DNA of 64,000 nt from DATARH01 sp035534855. Its GTDB lineage: Bacteria; Pseudomonadota; Alphaproteobacteria; ATCC43930; CGMCC-115725. Numbering within the stretch: the first letter of the stretch is position 1; each line of letters starts with the position of its first letter. The notes beneath the pieces were generated by a model. It was not told the origin of the DNA. It did not search any database and saw only the letters and a list, made by a program, of their open reading frames with translations. Below, piece by piece: positions 10,590 to 19,171 of the stretch. Position numbers and translations under genes: made by a program. The stretch covers positions 1 through 64,000 of the forward strand of contig DATLRD010000096.1 in assembly GCA_035534855.1 (NCBI GenBank). The letters run 5' to 3'.

Positions 10590-11912
10590 ATGCCGACTCC
10601 GATTTTGATGCCCGCGCTATCGCCGACGATGACTGAGGGCAACCTCGCGCGCTGGCTCAAGAAGGAAGGCGACGAGGTGCACTCTGGCGACGTGCTCGCC
10701 GAGATCGAAACCGACAAGGCGACGATGGAGGTCGAGGCGGTCGATGAGGGGCGGATCGGCAAGATCCTGGTTCCCGAGGGCGCCGAAGGGATCAAGGTCA
10801 ACCAGCCGATCGCCGTGCTGCTCGGCGAGGGCGAGGACGCTTCCAGCCTCGCCGAATTCGCCGCCGGCGAGACCTCCGCGGCGGCGCCGCCTCAGCCCGA
10901 ACCGGCACCTCCGGTGCGCGCCCTGGTCAGCAAGCCGGCGGAGCGGCCGGCCCCGGTGCGCGCACCGGAGGTGCCGGCAGCCGCGGCGCAGCGTAACGGC
11001 GCGCGCATCTTTGCCAGTCCGCTGGCGCGGCGCATGGCGGAGCAGGCCGGGATCGATCTCGGCACGCTGCGTGGCTCCGGGCCGCAGGGACGGATCGTCA
11101 AGGCCGACATCGACGTTGCGCTGACCGGCTCCGCTCGGCCGGCCGCAGCGCTCCAGCCGCAGCCCGCTGCCGCGCGGCCCCAGGTCGCGCCGCCGCCGGT
11201 GCTCACCCCGGCACAGGTCGAGGCGTTTGTCGGAGACGCGCCCTTTACCGAAAAGCCGCACAGCGCGATGCGGCGGGTGATCGCCCGGCGACTGACCGAG
11301 GCGAAGCAGACCGTCCCGCATTTCTACCTAACGGTCGATTGCCGTATCGACGAACTGCTGCGCGCACTCAAATCCTTGCCTGAAGAGCTGCGCATCTCGA
11401 TCAACGATTTCGTGATCCGCGCCGCGGCGCTGGCGCTGCGCCAGGTGCCGGCGGCCAACGCGTCGTGGAGCGAGGATGCGATCATCCTGTGGGAGCGCGC
11501 CGACATCGCGGTCGCGGTCGCGCTCGACGACGGGCTGATCACCCCGATCATCCGCGGCGCCGAGCACAAGGGGCTGGCGCAGATCAGCGCCGAGATGAAG
11601 GACCTCGCCAGCCGTGCCCGCAGCAGCAAATTGAAGCTCGAAGAGTTTCAGGGCGGCACGTTCTCGATCTCCAATCTCGGCATGTTCGGGGTCAGGGAGT
11701 TCGCCGCGGTGATCAACCCGCCGCACGGCTGCATCCTGGCGATCGGCGCCGGCGAGCCCCGGCCGGTCGTCAAGGACGGCCAGCTTGCGGTCGCGACCGT
11801 GATGAGCTGCACGCTGTCGTGCGACCACCGCGCGGTCGACGGCGCGGTCGGCGCGCGGTTCCTCCAGGCCTTTAGGCGGCTGATCGAACAGCCCGCGATG
11901 ATGCTGCTGTAG
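10590..11912 (+). CDS. pdhC: Dihydrolipoamide acetyltransferase (pyruvate dehydrogenase E2)
   Basis: E2 is the core of the complex and transfers acetyl from lipoate to CoA. Domain order: lipoyl domain (residues 1-80, Lys in EIETDKATMEVE), Ala/Pro linker, peripheral-subunit-binding domain (about 140-175, ASPLARRMAEQAG then GPQGRIVKAD), second linker, and catalytic acyltransferase domain with the active-site CDHRAVDGAVGA near the C-terminus. It has a single lipoyl domain, 440 residues. Its N-terminal lipoyl domain closely resembles that of PdhB, suggesting domain duplication within the operon. Confidence 0.96.
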   Translation: MPTPILMPALSPTMTEGNLARWLKKEGDEVHSGDVLAEIETDKATMEVEAVDEGRIGKILVPEGAEGIKVNQPIAVLLGEGEDASSLAEFAAGETSAAAPPQPEPAPPVRALVSKPAERPAPVRAPEVPAAAAQRNGARIFASPLARRMAEQAGIDLGTLRGSGPQGRIVKADIDVALTGSARPAAALQPQPAAARPQVAPPPVLTPAQVEAFVGDAPFTEKPHSAMRRVIARRLTEAKQTVPHFYLTVDCRIDELLRALKSLPEELRISINDFVIRAAALALRQVPAANASWSEDAIILWERADIAVAVALDDGLITPIIRGAEHKGLAQISAEMKDLASRARSSKLKLEEFQGGTFSISNLGMFGVREFAAVINPPHGCILAIGAGEPRPVVKDGQLAVATVMSCTLSCDHRAVDGAVGARFLQAFRRLIEQPAMMLL

Positions 11913-11922
11913 GCCGGGCGGG

Positions 11923-13323
11923 ATGCCCGACAGCAATTTCGATCTGGTCGTGCTCGGCGGCGGGCCGGGCGGCTATGTTGCCGCGATCCGCGCCGCGCAG
12001 CTCGGCATGAAGACTGCGGTCGTCGAGCGCGAGCATTTGGGCGGCATCTGCCTCAACTGGGGCTGCATCCCGACCAAGGCGCTGCTGCGTACCTCGGAGA
12101 TCTATCACCTGCTGCACCGGCTCGACGAGTTCGGCCTGTCGGCCAAGGACATCGCCTTCGACCCGGCCAAAATCGTCGCCCGGTCGCGGGCGGTGGCAAA
12201 GCAATTGTCGAACGGCGTCGCCTACCTGCTGCGCAAGAACAAGGTGCAGGTCTTTGACGGGCACGGCCGCCTCGCCGGCAACGGGAAAGTGGCGGTCGCG
12301 AAAGACGGCAAGCCGGCCGCCGAGCTTGCCGCCAAGCACATCATTCTGGCGACCGGCGCGCGGGCGCGCTCGCTGCCCGGAATCGAACCCGACGGCAAGC
12401 TGGTGTGGACCTACAAGGAGGCGATGGTGCCGCTGGCGATGCCGAAATCGCTCCTGGTCATCGGCTCGGGCGCGATCGGCATCGAGTTCGCCAGCTTTTA
12501 TCGGGACATGGGCGCGGCGGTGACGGTGGTCGAGGTGCTGCCGCGCATCCTGCCGGTCGAGGACGAAGAGATTTCCGCGTTTGCCCGTAAGGCATTCGAG
12601 AAGCAGGGGATCGCGATCCACACCGGGGCGACGGTAAAGGCGCTGACGCGCGGCAAGGACCGGGTCTCGGCGCAGATCGAGGCCGGCGGCAAGACCACCG
12701 AGATCACGGTCGAGCGGGTCATCTCGGCGGTCGGCATCACCGGCAATGTCGAGGATATCGGGCTGGAGGGCACCCGGATCAAAGTCGAGCGCAGCCATGT
12801 CGTGGTCGACGAATGGCTGCGCACCGGCGAGGACGGGGTCTACGCGATCGGCGATCTGGTCGGCCCGCCGTGGCTGGCGCACAAGGCGATGCACGAAGGC
12901 GTCGTCTGCGTCGAGAAGATCGCCGGGGTCAGCGGCGTGCATCCGCTCAACACCCGCAACATCCCGGGGTGCACCTATTGCCGGCCGCAGGTGGCGAGCG
13001 TCGGCCTCACCGAAAAGGCCGCGCGCGACGCCGGCTACGAGGTGAAGGTCGGGCATTTCCCGTTCCTCGCCAACGGCAAGGCGATCGCGCTCGGCGAGAG
13101 CGAAGGCATGGTCAAGACCGTGTTCGACGCCAAGACCGGCGAACTGTTGGGTGCGCACATGGTCGGTGCCGAGGTCACCGAGCTGATCCAGGGCTACACG
13201 ATCGCCAAGACGCTCGAAACCACCGAAAGCGAATTGATGGCGACGGTGTTCCCGCACCCGACCCTCAGCGAGATGATGCACGAGAGCGTGCTTGATGCGT
13301 ATGGCCGTGCGCTCCATTTCTAG
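11923..13323 (+). CDS. lpdA: Dihydrolipoamide dehydrogenase (E3)
   Basis: This FAD-dependent disulfide oxidoreductase reoxidises dihydrolipoamide with NAD+. It has the FAD-binding GGGPGGYVAAIRAAQLG, the redox disulfide in CLNWGCIPTK (Cys near residues 43 and 48), the NAD-binding GSGAIGIEFASF, the second FAD motif YAIGDL, and the C-terminal His-Glu base in HPTLSEMMHE. At 466 residues it is full length. It lies 10 bases after pdhC and completes the PDH operon. Confidence 0.96.
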   Translation: MPDSNFDLVVLGGGPGGYVAAIRAAQLGMKTAVVEREHLGGICLNWGCIPTKALLRTSEIYHLLHRLDEFGLSAKDIAFDPAKIVARSRAVAKQLSNGVAYLLRKNKVQVFDGHGRLAGNGKVAVAKDGKPAAELAAKHIILATGARARSLPGIEPDGKLVWTYKEAMVPLAMPKSLLVIGSGAIGIEFASFYRDMGAAVTVVEVLPRILPVEDEEISAFARKAFEKQGIAIHTGATVKALTRGKDRVSAQIEAGGKTTEITVERVISAVGITGNVEDIGLEGTRIKVERSHVVVDEWLRTGEDGVYAIGDLVGPPWLAHKAMHEGVVCVEKIAGVSGVHPLNTRNIPGCTYCRPQVASVGLTEKAARDAGYEVKVGHFPFLANGKAIALGESEGMVKTVFDAKTGELLGAHMVGAEVTELIQGYTIAKTLETTESELMATVFPHPTLSEMMHESVLDAYGRALHF

Positions 13324-13340
13324 GCCGACCCTACTGTTCT

Positions 13341-13400
13341 CGTCATCCCCAGGCTTGACCCGGGGATCCTTGGATGGCCGGGTCAAGCCCGGCCATGATG
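13341..13400. repeat. Dispersed double-hairpin repeat upstream of lipA
   Basis: CGTCATCCCCAGGCTTGACC begins a first imperfect hairpin that ends in CCGGGGATCC. A second one, GGCCGGGTCAAGCCCGGCC, is a near-perfect palindrome followed by ATGATGG. The whole reads almost the same on both strands and matches the widespread alphaproteobacterial CGTCATCCCC-type repeat. It stops 14 bases before the lipA GTG start. Confidence 0.75.
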
Positions 13401-13413
13401 GTTAGAGGTATCG

Positions 13414-14361
13414 GTGAGCATCCCTGCGGCGCCGCTGCGCCATCCCGAAAAGGCCGCACGGCCCGACCAGGAAAGCCCGCGCAAACCGGAGTGGATCAGG
13501 GTCAAGGCGCCCGGCTCGTCTGAATACCACGAGACCCGGCGCCTCATCCGCGAACACCGCTTGCATACCGTGTGCGAAGAGGCGGCGTGCCCGAATATCG
13601 GCGAGTGCTGGAAGCAAAAGCACGCGACCGTGATGATCCTCGGCAGCACCTGCACCCGCGCCTGCTCGTTCTGTAACATCGCCACCGGGCGGCCCGACCT
13701 TCTCGATCCGCACGAGCCGGAGCGGGTCGGCGAGGCGGTCGGCAAACTCGGACTCAGCCACATCGTCGTCACCTCGGTCGACCGCGACGATCTCGACGAT
13801 GGCGGCGCCGGGCATTTCGCGCGCACGATCGCGGCGATCCGCGGCGCTGCGCCGGCCACGACGATCGAGGTGCTGGTGCCTGATTTTCTGCGCAAGGACG
13901 GGGCGATCGAGACCGTCGTCGCGGCGCGGCCCGACGTGCTCAACCACAACCTCGAAACCGTGCCGCGGCTGTACGTCGAGGTGCGGCCGGGGGCGCGATA
14001 TTTTGCCTCGCTGCGCCTGTTGGACCAGGTCAAGCGTATCGACCCGGCGATGTTTACCAAATCGGGCATCATGGTCGGGCTTGGCGAAGGCCGCGACGAG
14101 GTTTCCCAGGTGATGGACGATCTGCGCGCGGCCGACGTGGATTTCCTGACGATCGGGCAATATTTGCAGCCGACGCCAAAGCACCACCGCGTCGACCGCT
14201 TTGTGACCCCGGACGAATTCGAGAGCTATCGCCGGTTGGCGCTCGGCAAGGGTTTTCTGATGGTGTCGGCCGCGCCGCTGACCCGTTCGTCGTATCACGC
14301 CGGCGACGATTTCGCGCGGCTCAGGGCTGCACGCGCCGCCCAGCTCCGGCCGACCGCCTAA
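13414..14361 (+). CDS. lipA: Lipoyl synthase
   Basis: This radical-SAM enzyme inserts two sulfurs into octanoyl groups on lipoyl domains, the cofactor needed by the adjacent PDH genes. It has the auxiliary cluster motif CEEAACPNIGEC and the radical SAM motif CTRACSFC, followed by the SPIN-type binding regions. The start is GTG at 13414, preceded by TTAGAGG as ribosome-binding site. The 315 residues are full length. Its location after lpdA is functionally coherent. Confidence 0.95.
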   Translation: MSIPAAPLRHPEKAARPDQESPRKPEWIRVKAPGSSEYHETRRLIREHRLHTVCEEAACPNIGECWKQKHATVMILGSTCTRACSFCNIATGRPDLLDPHEPERVGEAVGKLGLSHIVVTSVDRDDLDDGGAGHFARTIAAIRGAAPATTIEVLVPDFLRKDGAIETVVAARPDVLNHNLETVPRLYVEVRPGARYFASLRLLDQVKRIDPAMFTKSGIMVGLGEGRDEVSQVMDDLRAADVDFLTIGQYLQPTPKHHRVDRFVTPDEFESYRRLALGKGFLMVSAAPLTRSSYHAGDDFARLRAARAAQLRPTA

Positions 14362-14369
14362 AACGGCCG

Positions 14370-14831
14370 ATGCCGACCCATGCCGAACAGCGCGTGGTGC
14401 CGTACACGCCCGAGCAGATGTACGCGCTCGTCGCCGACGTCGAGCGCTATCCCGAATTTCTGCCGTGGTGCGTCGGCGCGCGCATCCGCGAGCGGCGGCC
14501 CGACCTGATCGTCGCTGACCTGATCATCGGGTTTCGCATGTTTCGCGAGCGCTTTACCTCGCGCGTCACGCTTGACCCGCCCGGCCAGATCGACGTGACC
14601 TATGCCGAAGGCCCGTTCCGCTACCTCAACAACCATTGGGGGTTCGAGCGTGTGCCCGGCGGCTGCCGACTGGATTTCTTCGTCGATTTCGAGTTCAAGT
14701 CGCGGATTTTGCAGCGGATCATCGAGGTGCTGTTCGGCGAGGCGGTGCGACGCATGGTCGCCGCCTTCGAGGGCCGCGCGCGGCAACTTTACGGCTCGGC
14801 CGCCCCGAACGGCGCCGGGGCGGCCGCCTGA
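14370..14831 (+). CDS. ratA: RatA/Coq10-type START-domain ubiquinone-binding protein
   Basis: This 153-residue single START (polyketide cyclase-like) domain protein begins THAEQRVVPYTPEQMYALV, with YPEFLPWCVGARI as the family signature. Homologues (Coq10 in mitochondria, RatA in E. coli) bind ubiquinone or affect respiration; the toxin label of E. coli RatA is family knowledge and not evident here. It starts 8 bases after the lipA stop, as in many alphaproteobacteria. Confidence 0.9.
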   Translation: MPTHAEQRVVPYTPEQMYALVADVERYPEFLPWCVGARIRERRPDLIVADLIIGFRMFRERFTSRVTLDPPGQIDVTYAEGPFRYLNNHWGFERVPGGCRLDFFVDFEFKSRILQRIIEVLFGEAVRRMVAAFEGRARQLYGSAAPNGAGAAA

Positions 14832-14846
14832 CCGGGTCGGTTCCGC

Positions 14847-15881
14847 CTATTCCGCCGCCAACGTCGCCCGCTCCGCTGCGATCATGTGGTCGACGAAGCG
14901 GCGCATCTGCATGCGGATCGCGTCGGTGGCGATGTCGGTCAAGCCGTCCTCGCCGAATTCGCTGAGCCGGGCCTGCTGGGCCTCGACCATGTCCTTGTCT
15001 TCGAGGAAGGTCGGTGCGATTTCCTGATAAAGCTGCTCGGTGGCGTCCGGGTCGTTCTGGCGGTAGCCGTTGGCGACCGACCAGAAATACAGGCAGCTTG
15101 TTTCGGTTTCCGGGGTCAGCCCGTGGAACAGTCGGAACTGAAAGCGGAAATCGTCCGGCGCGACGCCCGAGCCGGCGTCGGTCGCGCCGGTCCACTGCAG
15201 CACGTGGCACGGCGCGACGAACTCGAATTCCTGCAGCCGGTCGACCCGCCCGGTAAAGCCGGCGGCGCGCGCATAGCTCGGCGGCGGCGGCGAATTGCGC
15301 ATCCAGCGGGTGAACTTGACCCCTGTCGAGGTGTGCTCGGTCTTCATCTCGGCGGTGAAATGCTGCAGCGGGTTGCCGCCCACCGTCCTGGCGTGGAGAT
15401 AGCCGAGATGGGTCAAATCCATCAAATTGTCGACCATGAGCATGTAATTGCCCTTGATCGGGTACATCGCGTGCTTGTTGGGCCAGCGCGCGGTGTCGTT
15501 GTGGTACGGGAAATCGAGGATCTTCGCCCGGTTGGCGGCTGCCGGATCGCCAGGCCAGACCCATAGGAACCCGTCCTTCTCGACCAGCGGATAGGAACGC
15601 ACGCGCGCGTCGGCCGGAATGCGGGTCTGGCCCGGGATGCTGACGCATTGCCCGGCCGGGTCGATGACGAGGCCGTGATAGCCGCACTGGATGCCTTCGG
15701 GCACGCAGGTGCCGAAACTCAGCGGTGCGGACCGGTGGCAACAGCGGTCGGCAAGGGCGATTGCCTTGCCCTGTGCGTCACGGAACAAGACGATGGGCTC
15801 GTCGCAGATGCGCCGCCCGAGCGGCGCCCCGGCGAGTTCGTCGGCCCAGGCGGCGATATACCAAGCGTTGTGCAAGAACAT
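14847..15881 (-). CDS. Rieske [2Fe-2S] aromatic-ring oxygenase, VanA-like
   Basis: This is a 344-residue terminal oxygenase of the vanillate O-demethylase/phthalate-dioxygenase type. The N-terminal Rieske centre is CCH (near residue 48) and CGYHG (near residue 69). The catalytic domain has the mononuclear-iron region NLMDLTHLGYLH. It normally works with a reductase, but none lies nearby, so the substrate is unknown. The ATG at 15881 has a strong GGGAGG ribosome-binding site. It is convergent with ratA, 15 bases apart. Confidence 0.85.
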   Translation of the reverse strand: MFLHNAWYIAAWADELAGAPLGRRICDEPIVLFRDAQGKAIALADRCCHRSAPLSFGTCVPEGIQCGYHGLVIDPAGQCVSIPGQTRIPADARVRSYPLVEKDGFLWVWPGDPAAANRAKILDFPYHNDTARWPNKHAMYPIKGNYMLMVDNLMDLTHLGYLHARTVGGNPLQHFTAEMKTEHTSTGVKFTRWMRNSPPPPSYARAAGFTGRVDRLQEFEFVAPCHVLQWTGATDAGSGVAPDDFRFQFRLFHGLTPETETSCLYFWSVANGYRQNDPDATEQLYQEIAPTFLEDKDMVEAQQARLSEFGEDGLTDIATDAIRMQMRRFVDHMIAAERATLAAE

Positions 15882-15922
15882 GGCGGCCTCCCTTTGTTTT
15901 TGTGCAATGCCCTTAGCTTAAA

Positions 15923-16411
15923 TCAGACTGCGGCGTCGCGCAGCATTTCCAGCCCGCGGATCAGCGCCGCGCGGCGGATGCCCTCGCGGTCGCCGGGGAA
16001 TACGTGGCGCTCGCTGCGGCCGCCCTGGCCGCGCCGGGCGATGCCGAGATAGACGAGCCCGACCGGCTTTTCGGCGCTGCCGCCGCCCGGTCCAGCGACC
16101 CCGGTGATCGACACTGCGGCATCGACCCCGGCGCGCCGAGCCGCGCCGGCAGCCATCGCCGCCGCGGTTTCGGGGCTGACCGCACCATGTGCCAGGATCG
16201 TCGGCTCGGGGACGCCGAGCAGCTCGATCTTGGCAGCGTTGGAATAGGTCACATAGCCGCGCTCGACGACGTCGGACGAGCCGGCGATCGCAGTCAGCGC
16301 CGCGGCGACGAGGCCGCCCGTGCAGCTTTCGGCGGTCGCCAGCTTCCAGTTGCGGGCGCGGTAGGCGTCGAGCACCGCCTCTGCCAGTGCGAGGATTTCA
16401 GAATCGAACAC
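15923..16411 (-). CDS. pncC: Nicotinamide-nucleotide amidohydrolase, CinA C-terminal type
   Basis: This 162-residue stand-alone CinA-C domain deamidates nicotinamide mononucleotide to nicotinate mononucleotide in NAD recycling. Signatures are TAESCTGGLVAAALTAIAG, YVTYSNAAK and ITGVAGPGGGS. It starts at a GTG (16411) and overlaps the pgpA stop by 14 bases, so it is the last gene of the ispDF-pgpA-pncC operon. It is often annotated as a competence/damage-inducible protein, but the N-terminal MoCF domain of full CinA is absent. Confidence 0.92.
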   Translation of the reverse strand: MFDSEILALAEAVLDAYRARNWKLATAESCTGGLVAAALTAIAGSSDVVERGYVTYSNAAKIELLGVPEPTILAHGAVSPETAAAMAAGAARRAGVDAAVSITGVAGPGGGSAEKPVGLVYLGIARRGQGGRSERHVFPGDREGIRRAALIRGLEMLRDAAV

Positions 16412-16886
16412 CCAGTGCTCCTTCGCCGATCACGAGCAGGATGAGAGCGTAGATCGCCGCCAGAACGTCGTCGAGCATGATGCCGAGACCGCCCGCCACG
16501 CCGCGTTCGATCCGGCGGATCGGGAACGGCTTGGTGATGTCGAAGACGCGAAACAGCAGGAAGCCGGCGAGGTAGGCGCGCCAATCGAGCGGTGCGGCAA
16601 GCAGCACCAGAAACTGCGCGGCGATTTCGTCGACGACGATGAAGCCCGGGTCTTTCGCGCCGCTCGCCCGGGCGGTTACCGCAGCGGCCCAGCAGCCGAC
16701 CGCGAATACCGCTATTGCGGCAAGCGCGAGCGCCGGCTTTCCGCCGGCCCAGACAAGCAGCCATGCGCAGGGCAGGGTGGCGAGCGAGGCCCAGGTGCCG
16801 GGCATTCCCGGCAACAGCCCGGCGCCGAACCCAGTCGCGAAGAGCGCCGCCGGGTGCCACAGCGGCAGGCCGAGGCGGCGGGTCAG
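16398..16886 (-). CDS. pgpA: Phosphatidylglycerophosphatase A
   Basis: This membrane enzyme of phospholipid synthesis dephosphorylates phosphatidylglycerol phosphate. It has the conserved opening ATGFGAGLLPGMPGTWASL, IVVDEIAAQF, FRVFDITKPFPI and an end GGLGIMLDDVLAAI, with four hydrophobic segments. No ATG, GTG or TTG occurs in frame before the conserved core. The best start is a CTG at 16884-16886 that overlaps the ispDF stop (CTGA), giving 162 residues. The first in-frame ATG would cut off the active-site motif. The start is therefore uncertain; the gene itself is not. Confidence 0.85.
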   Translation of the reverse strand: MTRRLGLPLWHPAALFATGFGAGLLPGMPGTWASLATLPCAWLLVWAGGKPALALAAIAVFAVGCWAAAVTARASGAKDPGFIVVDEIAAQFLVLLAAPLDWRAYLAGFLLFRVFDITKPFPIRRIERGVAGGLGIMLDDVLAAIYALILLVIGEGALGVRF

Positions 16887-18037
16887 AGTGGCAGCCGGAC
16901 CGTGGCGACCGCCTGGGCGGCGATGCCTTCGCCGCGGCCGGTAAAGCCGAGCTTCTCGGTCGTCGTCGCCTTGACGCTGACCCGCCCCTCGTCGATGCCG
17001 AGAATGTCGGCGAGGCGGGCGATCATCGCCTCGCGGTGCGGGGCGACCCGCGGGCGCTCGCAGATGATCGTGACGTCGACTGCGGCGACAGTCCCGCCGC
17101 GCTGCCGCACCAGATTGACGGCGTAGCGCAGGAACTGGTCCGACGCGGCGCCCTTCCAGCGCGGGTCGCTTGGCGGGAAGTGCATTCCGATGTCGCCGGC
17201 GCCGATCGCGCCGAGCACCGCGTCGGTGATCGAGTGCAGGCCGACATCGGCGTCGGAGTGGCCGACTGCCCCGACCTCGTGCGGGATTGCGATGCCGCAG
17301 ATCATGATGTGGTCGCCCGGACCGTATGGGTGGACGTCGTACCCCTGGCCGACGCGAATGTCGCCGAGCCGGGCCGCGAGCAGCCGCTCGGCGGCCGCCA
17401 AGTCCTGCGCCGTCGTCACCTTCAGGTTCTCCTCGCTGCCGGCGACGATCACGGGCACGATGCCGGCCGCCTCGGCGATCGCCGCATCGTCGGTCAACGC
17501 GCGACCGTGCGCGGCGCGATGCGCTGCAAGGATCTCGGCAAAGCGGAACCCCTGCGGGGTCTGTGCGCGCCACAGATTGGCACGGTCGACGGTGGTGCGG
17601 ATTTGTCCCTCTTCGACCCGCTTGATCGTATCGCCGAGCGGCACCGCCGGGATCGCCGCCGCCGCGCGGTCGAGCGCGTCGATGACCCGGTCGATCAGGT
17701 CGCGCCCGGGGAACGGCCGCGCCCCGTCATGGATCAGCACACGGTCGGGACCGTGCGGCGCCAGCGCCTCGAGGCCCAACCGCACCGAATCCTGGCGCTC
17801 GGCGCCGCCGGTGACAGGCGGCAGCAGGTCGAGCCCGGCGGTCGCCGCGTCGTAGGCCGCGCGGTCCTCGGGCCGGATCACGACCTCTACCCCGGCGATG
17901 TCGGGATGCCCGGCAAACGCCGCGACGGCGTGATATAGCACCGCGCGGCCACCGAGGCCGAGATACTGCTTGGGAAGGTCGCCGCCGAACCGCGCGCCGC
18001 GCCCGCCGGCGACGACCAGTGCGTAGACTCGCGCCAT
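16883..18037 (-). CDS. ispDF: Bifunctional IspD/IspF enzyme of the MEP isoprenoid pathway
   Basis: The N-terminal half (about residues 1-225) is 2-C-methyl-D-erythritol 4-phosphate cytidylyltransferase (VVAGGRGARFGGDLPKQYL, LIHDGARPF). The C-terminal half (about 230-384) is the 2,4-cyclodiphosphate synthase, with zinc ligands in GYDVHPYGPGDH and GHSDADVGLHSITDAVLGA. The fusion is common in alphaproteobacteria. I chose the ATG at 18037 over the GTG three bases upstream. It diverges from dusB over an AT-rich 147-base gap. Confidence 0.95.
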   Translation of the reverse strand: MARVYALVVAGGRGARFGGDLPKQYLGLGGRAVLYHAVAAFAGHPDIAGVEVVIRPEDRAAYDAATAGLDLLPPVTGGAERQDSVRLGLEALAPHGPDRVLIHDGARPFPGRDLIDRVIDALDRAAAAIPAVPLGDTIKRVEEGQIRTTVDRANLWRAQTPQGFRFAEILAAHRAAHGRALTDDAAIAEAAGIVPVIVAGSEENLKVTTAQDLAAAERLLAARLGDIRVGQGYDVHPYGPGDHIMICGIAIPHEVGAVGHSDADVGLHSITDAVLGAIGAGDIGMHFPPSDPRWKGAASDQFLRYAVNLVRQRGGTVAAVDVTIICERPRVAPHREAMIARLADILGIDEGRVSVKATTTEKLGFTGRGEGIAAQAVATVRLPL

Positions 18038-18184
18038 CACGCTAAATTAGCCTAGTCGCCCTGGCGCCCGCCAGTGGCGCAGCGGTCGTCTCGCGGTGAG
18101 CCCGGCGAAGCATATTGTTTCTTTACGCGGCTTGGCTTAAATTAACTGCCTAATCGATAGGCAAACGGCCTCTTTGTCTAAAAA

Positions 18185-19171
18185 ATGAGCATTTTTATCG
18201 CATCGGAACGGCTGGAAGATGCCGTGATCCTGGCGCCGATGTCGGGCGTCACCGATCTGCCGTTTCGCCGCATCGTCAAGCGCGAAGGGGCAGGGCTCCT
18301 CGTCTCGGAGATGATCGCGAGCCAGGCCGCGATCCGCGATACGAGGCAATCGCTGACCATGGCCAAAAGCTGCGCCGAGGAGCAGCCGATGGCGGTACAG
18401 CTTGCCGGCTGCGAGCCCGAGGTAATGGCCGAGGCGGCAAAATGGTGCGCCGACCGGGGCGCGCGCCTGATCGACATCAATTTCGGCTGCCCGGTCAAGA
18501 AGGTGGTCAACGGCCATGCCGGCTCGGCACTGATGCGCGACGAAGTGCAGGCCGCGCGCATTCTGGAGGCGACGGTCAAGGCAGTCGATCTGCCGGTCAC
18601 GCTCAAGATGCGCACCGGCTGGGACGATCGCAGCCGCAACGCCCCGGCCCTGGCGCGGATCGCCGAATCCTGCGGCATCCGCATGGTCACGGTACACGGC
18701 CGCACCCGCTGCCAGTTTTACGCCGGCAGCGCCGATTGGGGCTTTGTGCGCGCGGTCAAGGAGGCCGTTTCGATCCCGGTTATCGTCAACGGCGACATCA
18801 CGAGCCTGGAGGACGCCGACCGGGCGCTCGCCGAATCCGGCGCCGATGGGGTGATGATCGGGCGCGGCGCCTATGGCCGGCCGTGGTTCGTCCGCCAGGT
18901 GATGGCGTGGCTGCGCTCGCGGCGGCGCGTGCCCGACCCGCCGCTGGAGGCGCAGTATGCGATTGTATGCGGGCATTACGACGACATGCTGAGCCATTAC
19001 GGCCGCGAGGTCGGGGTCAAGATCGCGCGCAAGCACCTCGGCTGGTATTCGAAGGGTCTGCCCGGCTCGGCCGAATTCCGCGCCGCAGTCAACCAGACCG
19101 GGGATGTCGCAATCGTCAAGGAACTGCTACGCCAATTCTACGAGCCGCTGCTGGCGCGCGAGGCGGCTTGA
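18185..19171 (+). CDS. dusB: tRNA-dihydrouridine synthase DusB (NifR3 family)
   Basis: This FMN-dependent enzyme reduces uridines in tRNA. It has APMSGVTDLPFRRIV at the start, the catalytic Cys in DINFGCPVKKV and the C-terminal tRNA-binding region. 328 residues. It overlaps ntrB by one base (TGATG). The nifR3-ntrB-ntrC order is the classical alphaproteobacterial arrangement known from Rhodobacter and Azospirillum, so this is the first gene of the nitrogen-regulation operon. Confidence 0.95.
   Translation: MSIFIASERLEDAVILAPMSGVTDLPFRRIVKREGAGLLVSEMIASQAAIRDTRQSLTMAKSCAEEQPMAVQLAGCEPEVMAEAAKWCADRGARLIDINFGCPVKKVVNGHAGSALMRDEVQAARILEATVKAVDLPVTLKMRTGWDDRSRNAPALARIAESCGIRMVTVHGRTRCQFYAGSADWGFVRAVKEAVSIPVIVNGDITSLEDADRALAESGADGVMIGRGAYGRPWFVRQVMAWLRSRRRVPDPPLEAQYAIVCGHYDDMLSHYGREVGVKIARKHLGWYSKGLPGSAEFRAAVNQTGDVAIVKELLRQFYEPLLAREAA

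Noticed and set aside
11872..13386. 504-residue minus-strand frame antisense to lpdA
   Set aside because: Antisense shadow; lpdA has all family motifs.
14370..14831. ratA as part of a toxin-antitoxin system
   Set aside because: No RatB-like partner is adjacent; the gene sits after lipA as a Coq10-type START protein, which explains it better.
18442..19170. Long N-terminal extension of ntrB
   Set aside because: It is an out-of-frame reading of dusB; the TGATG overlap at 19169-19173 gives a natural coupled start.
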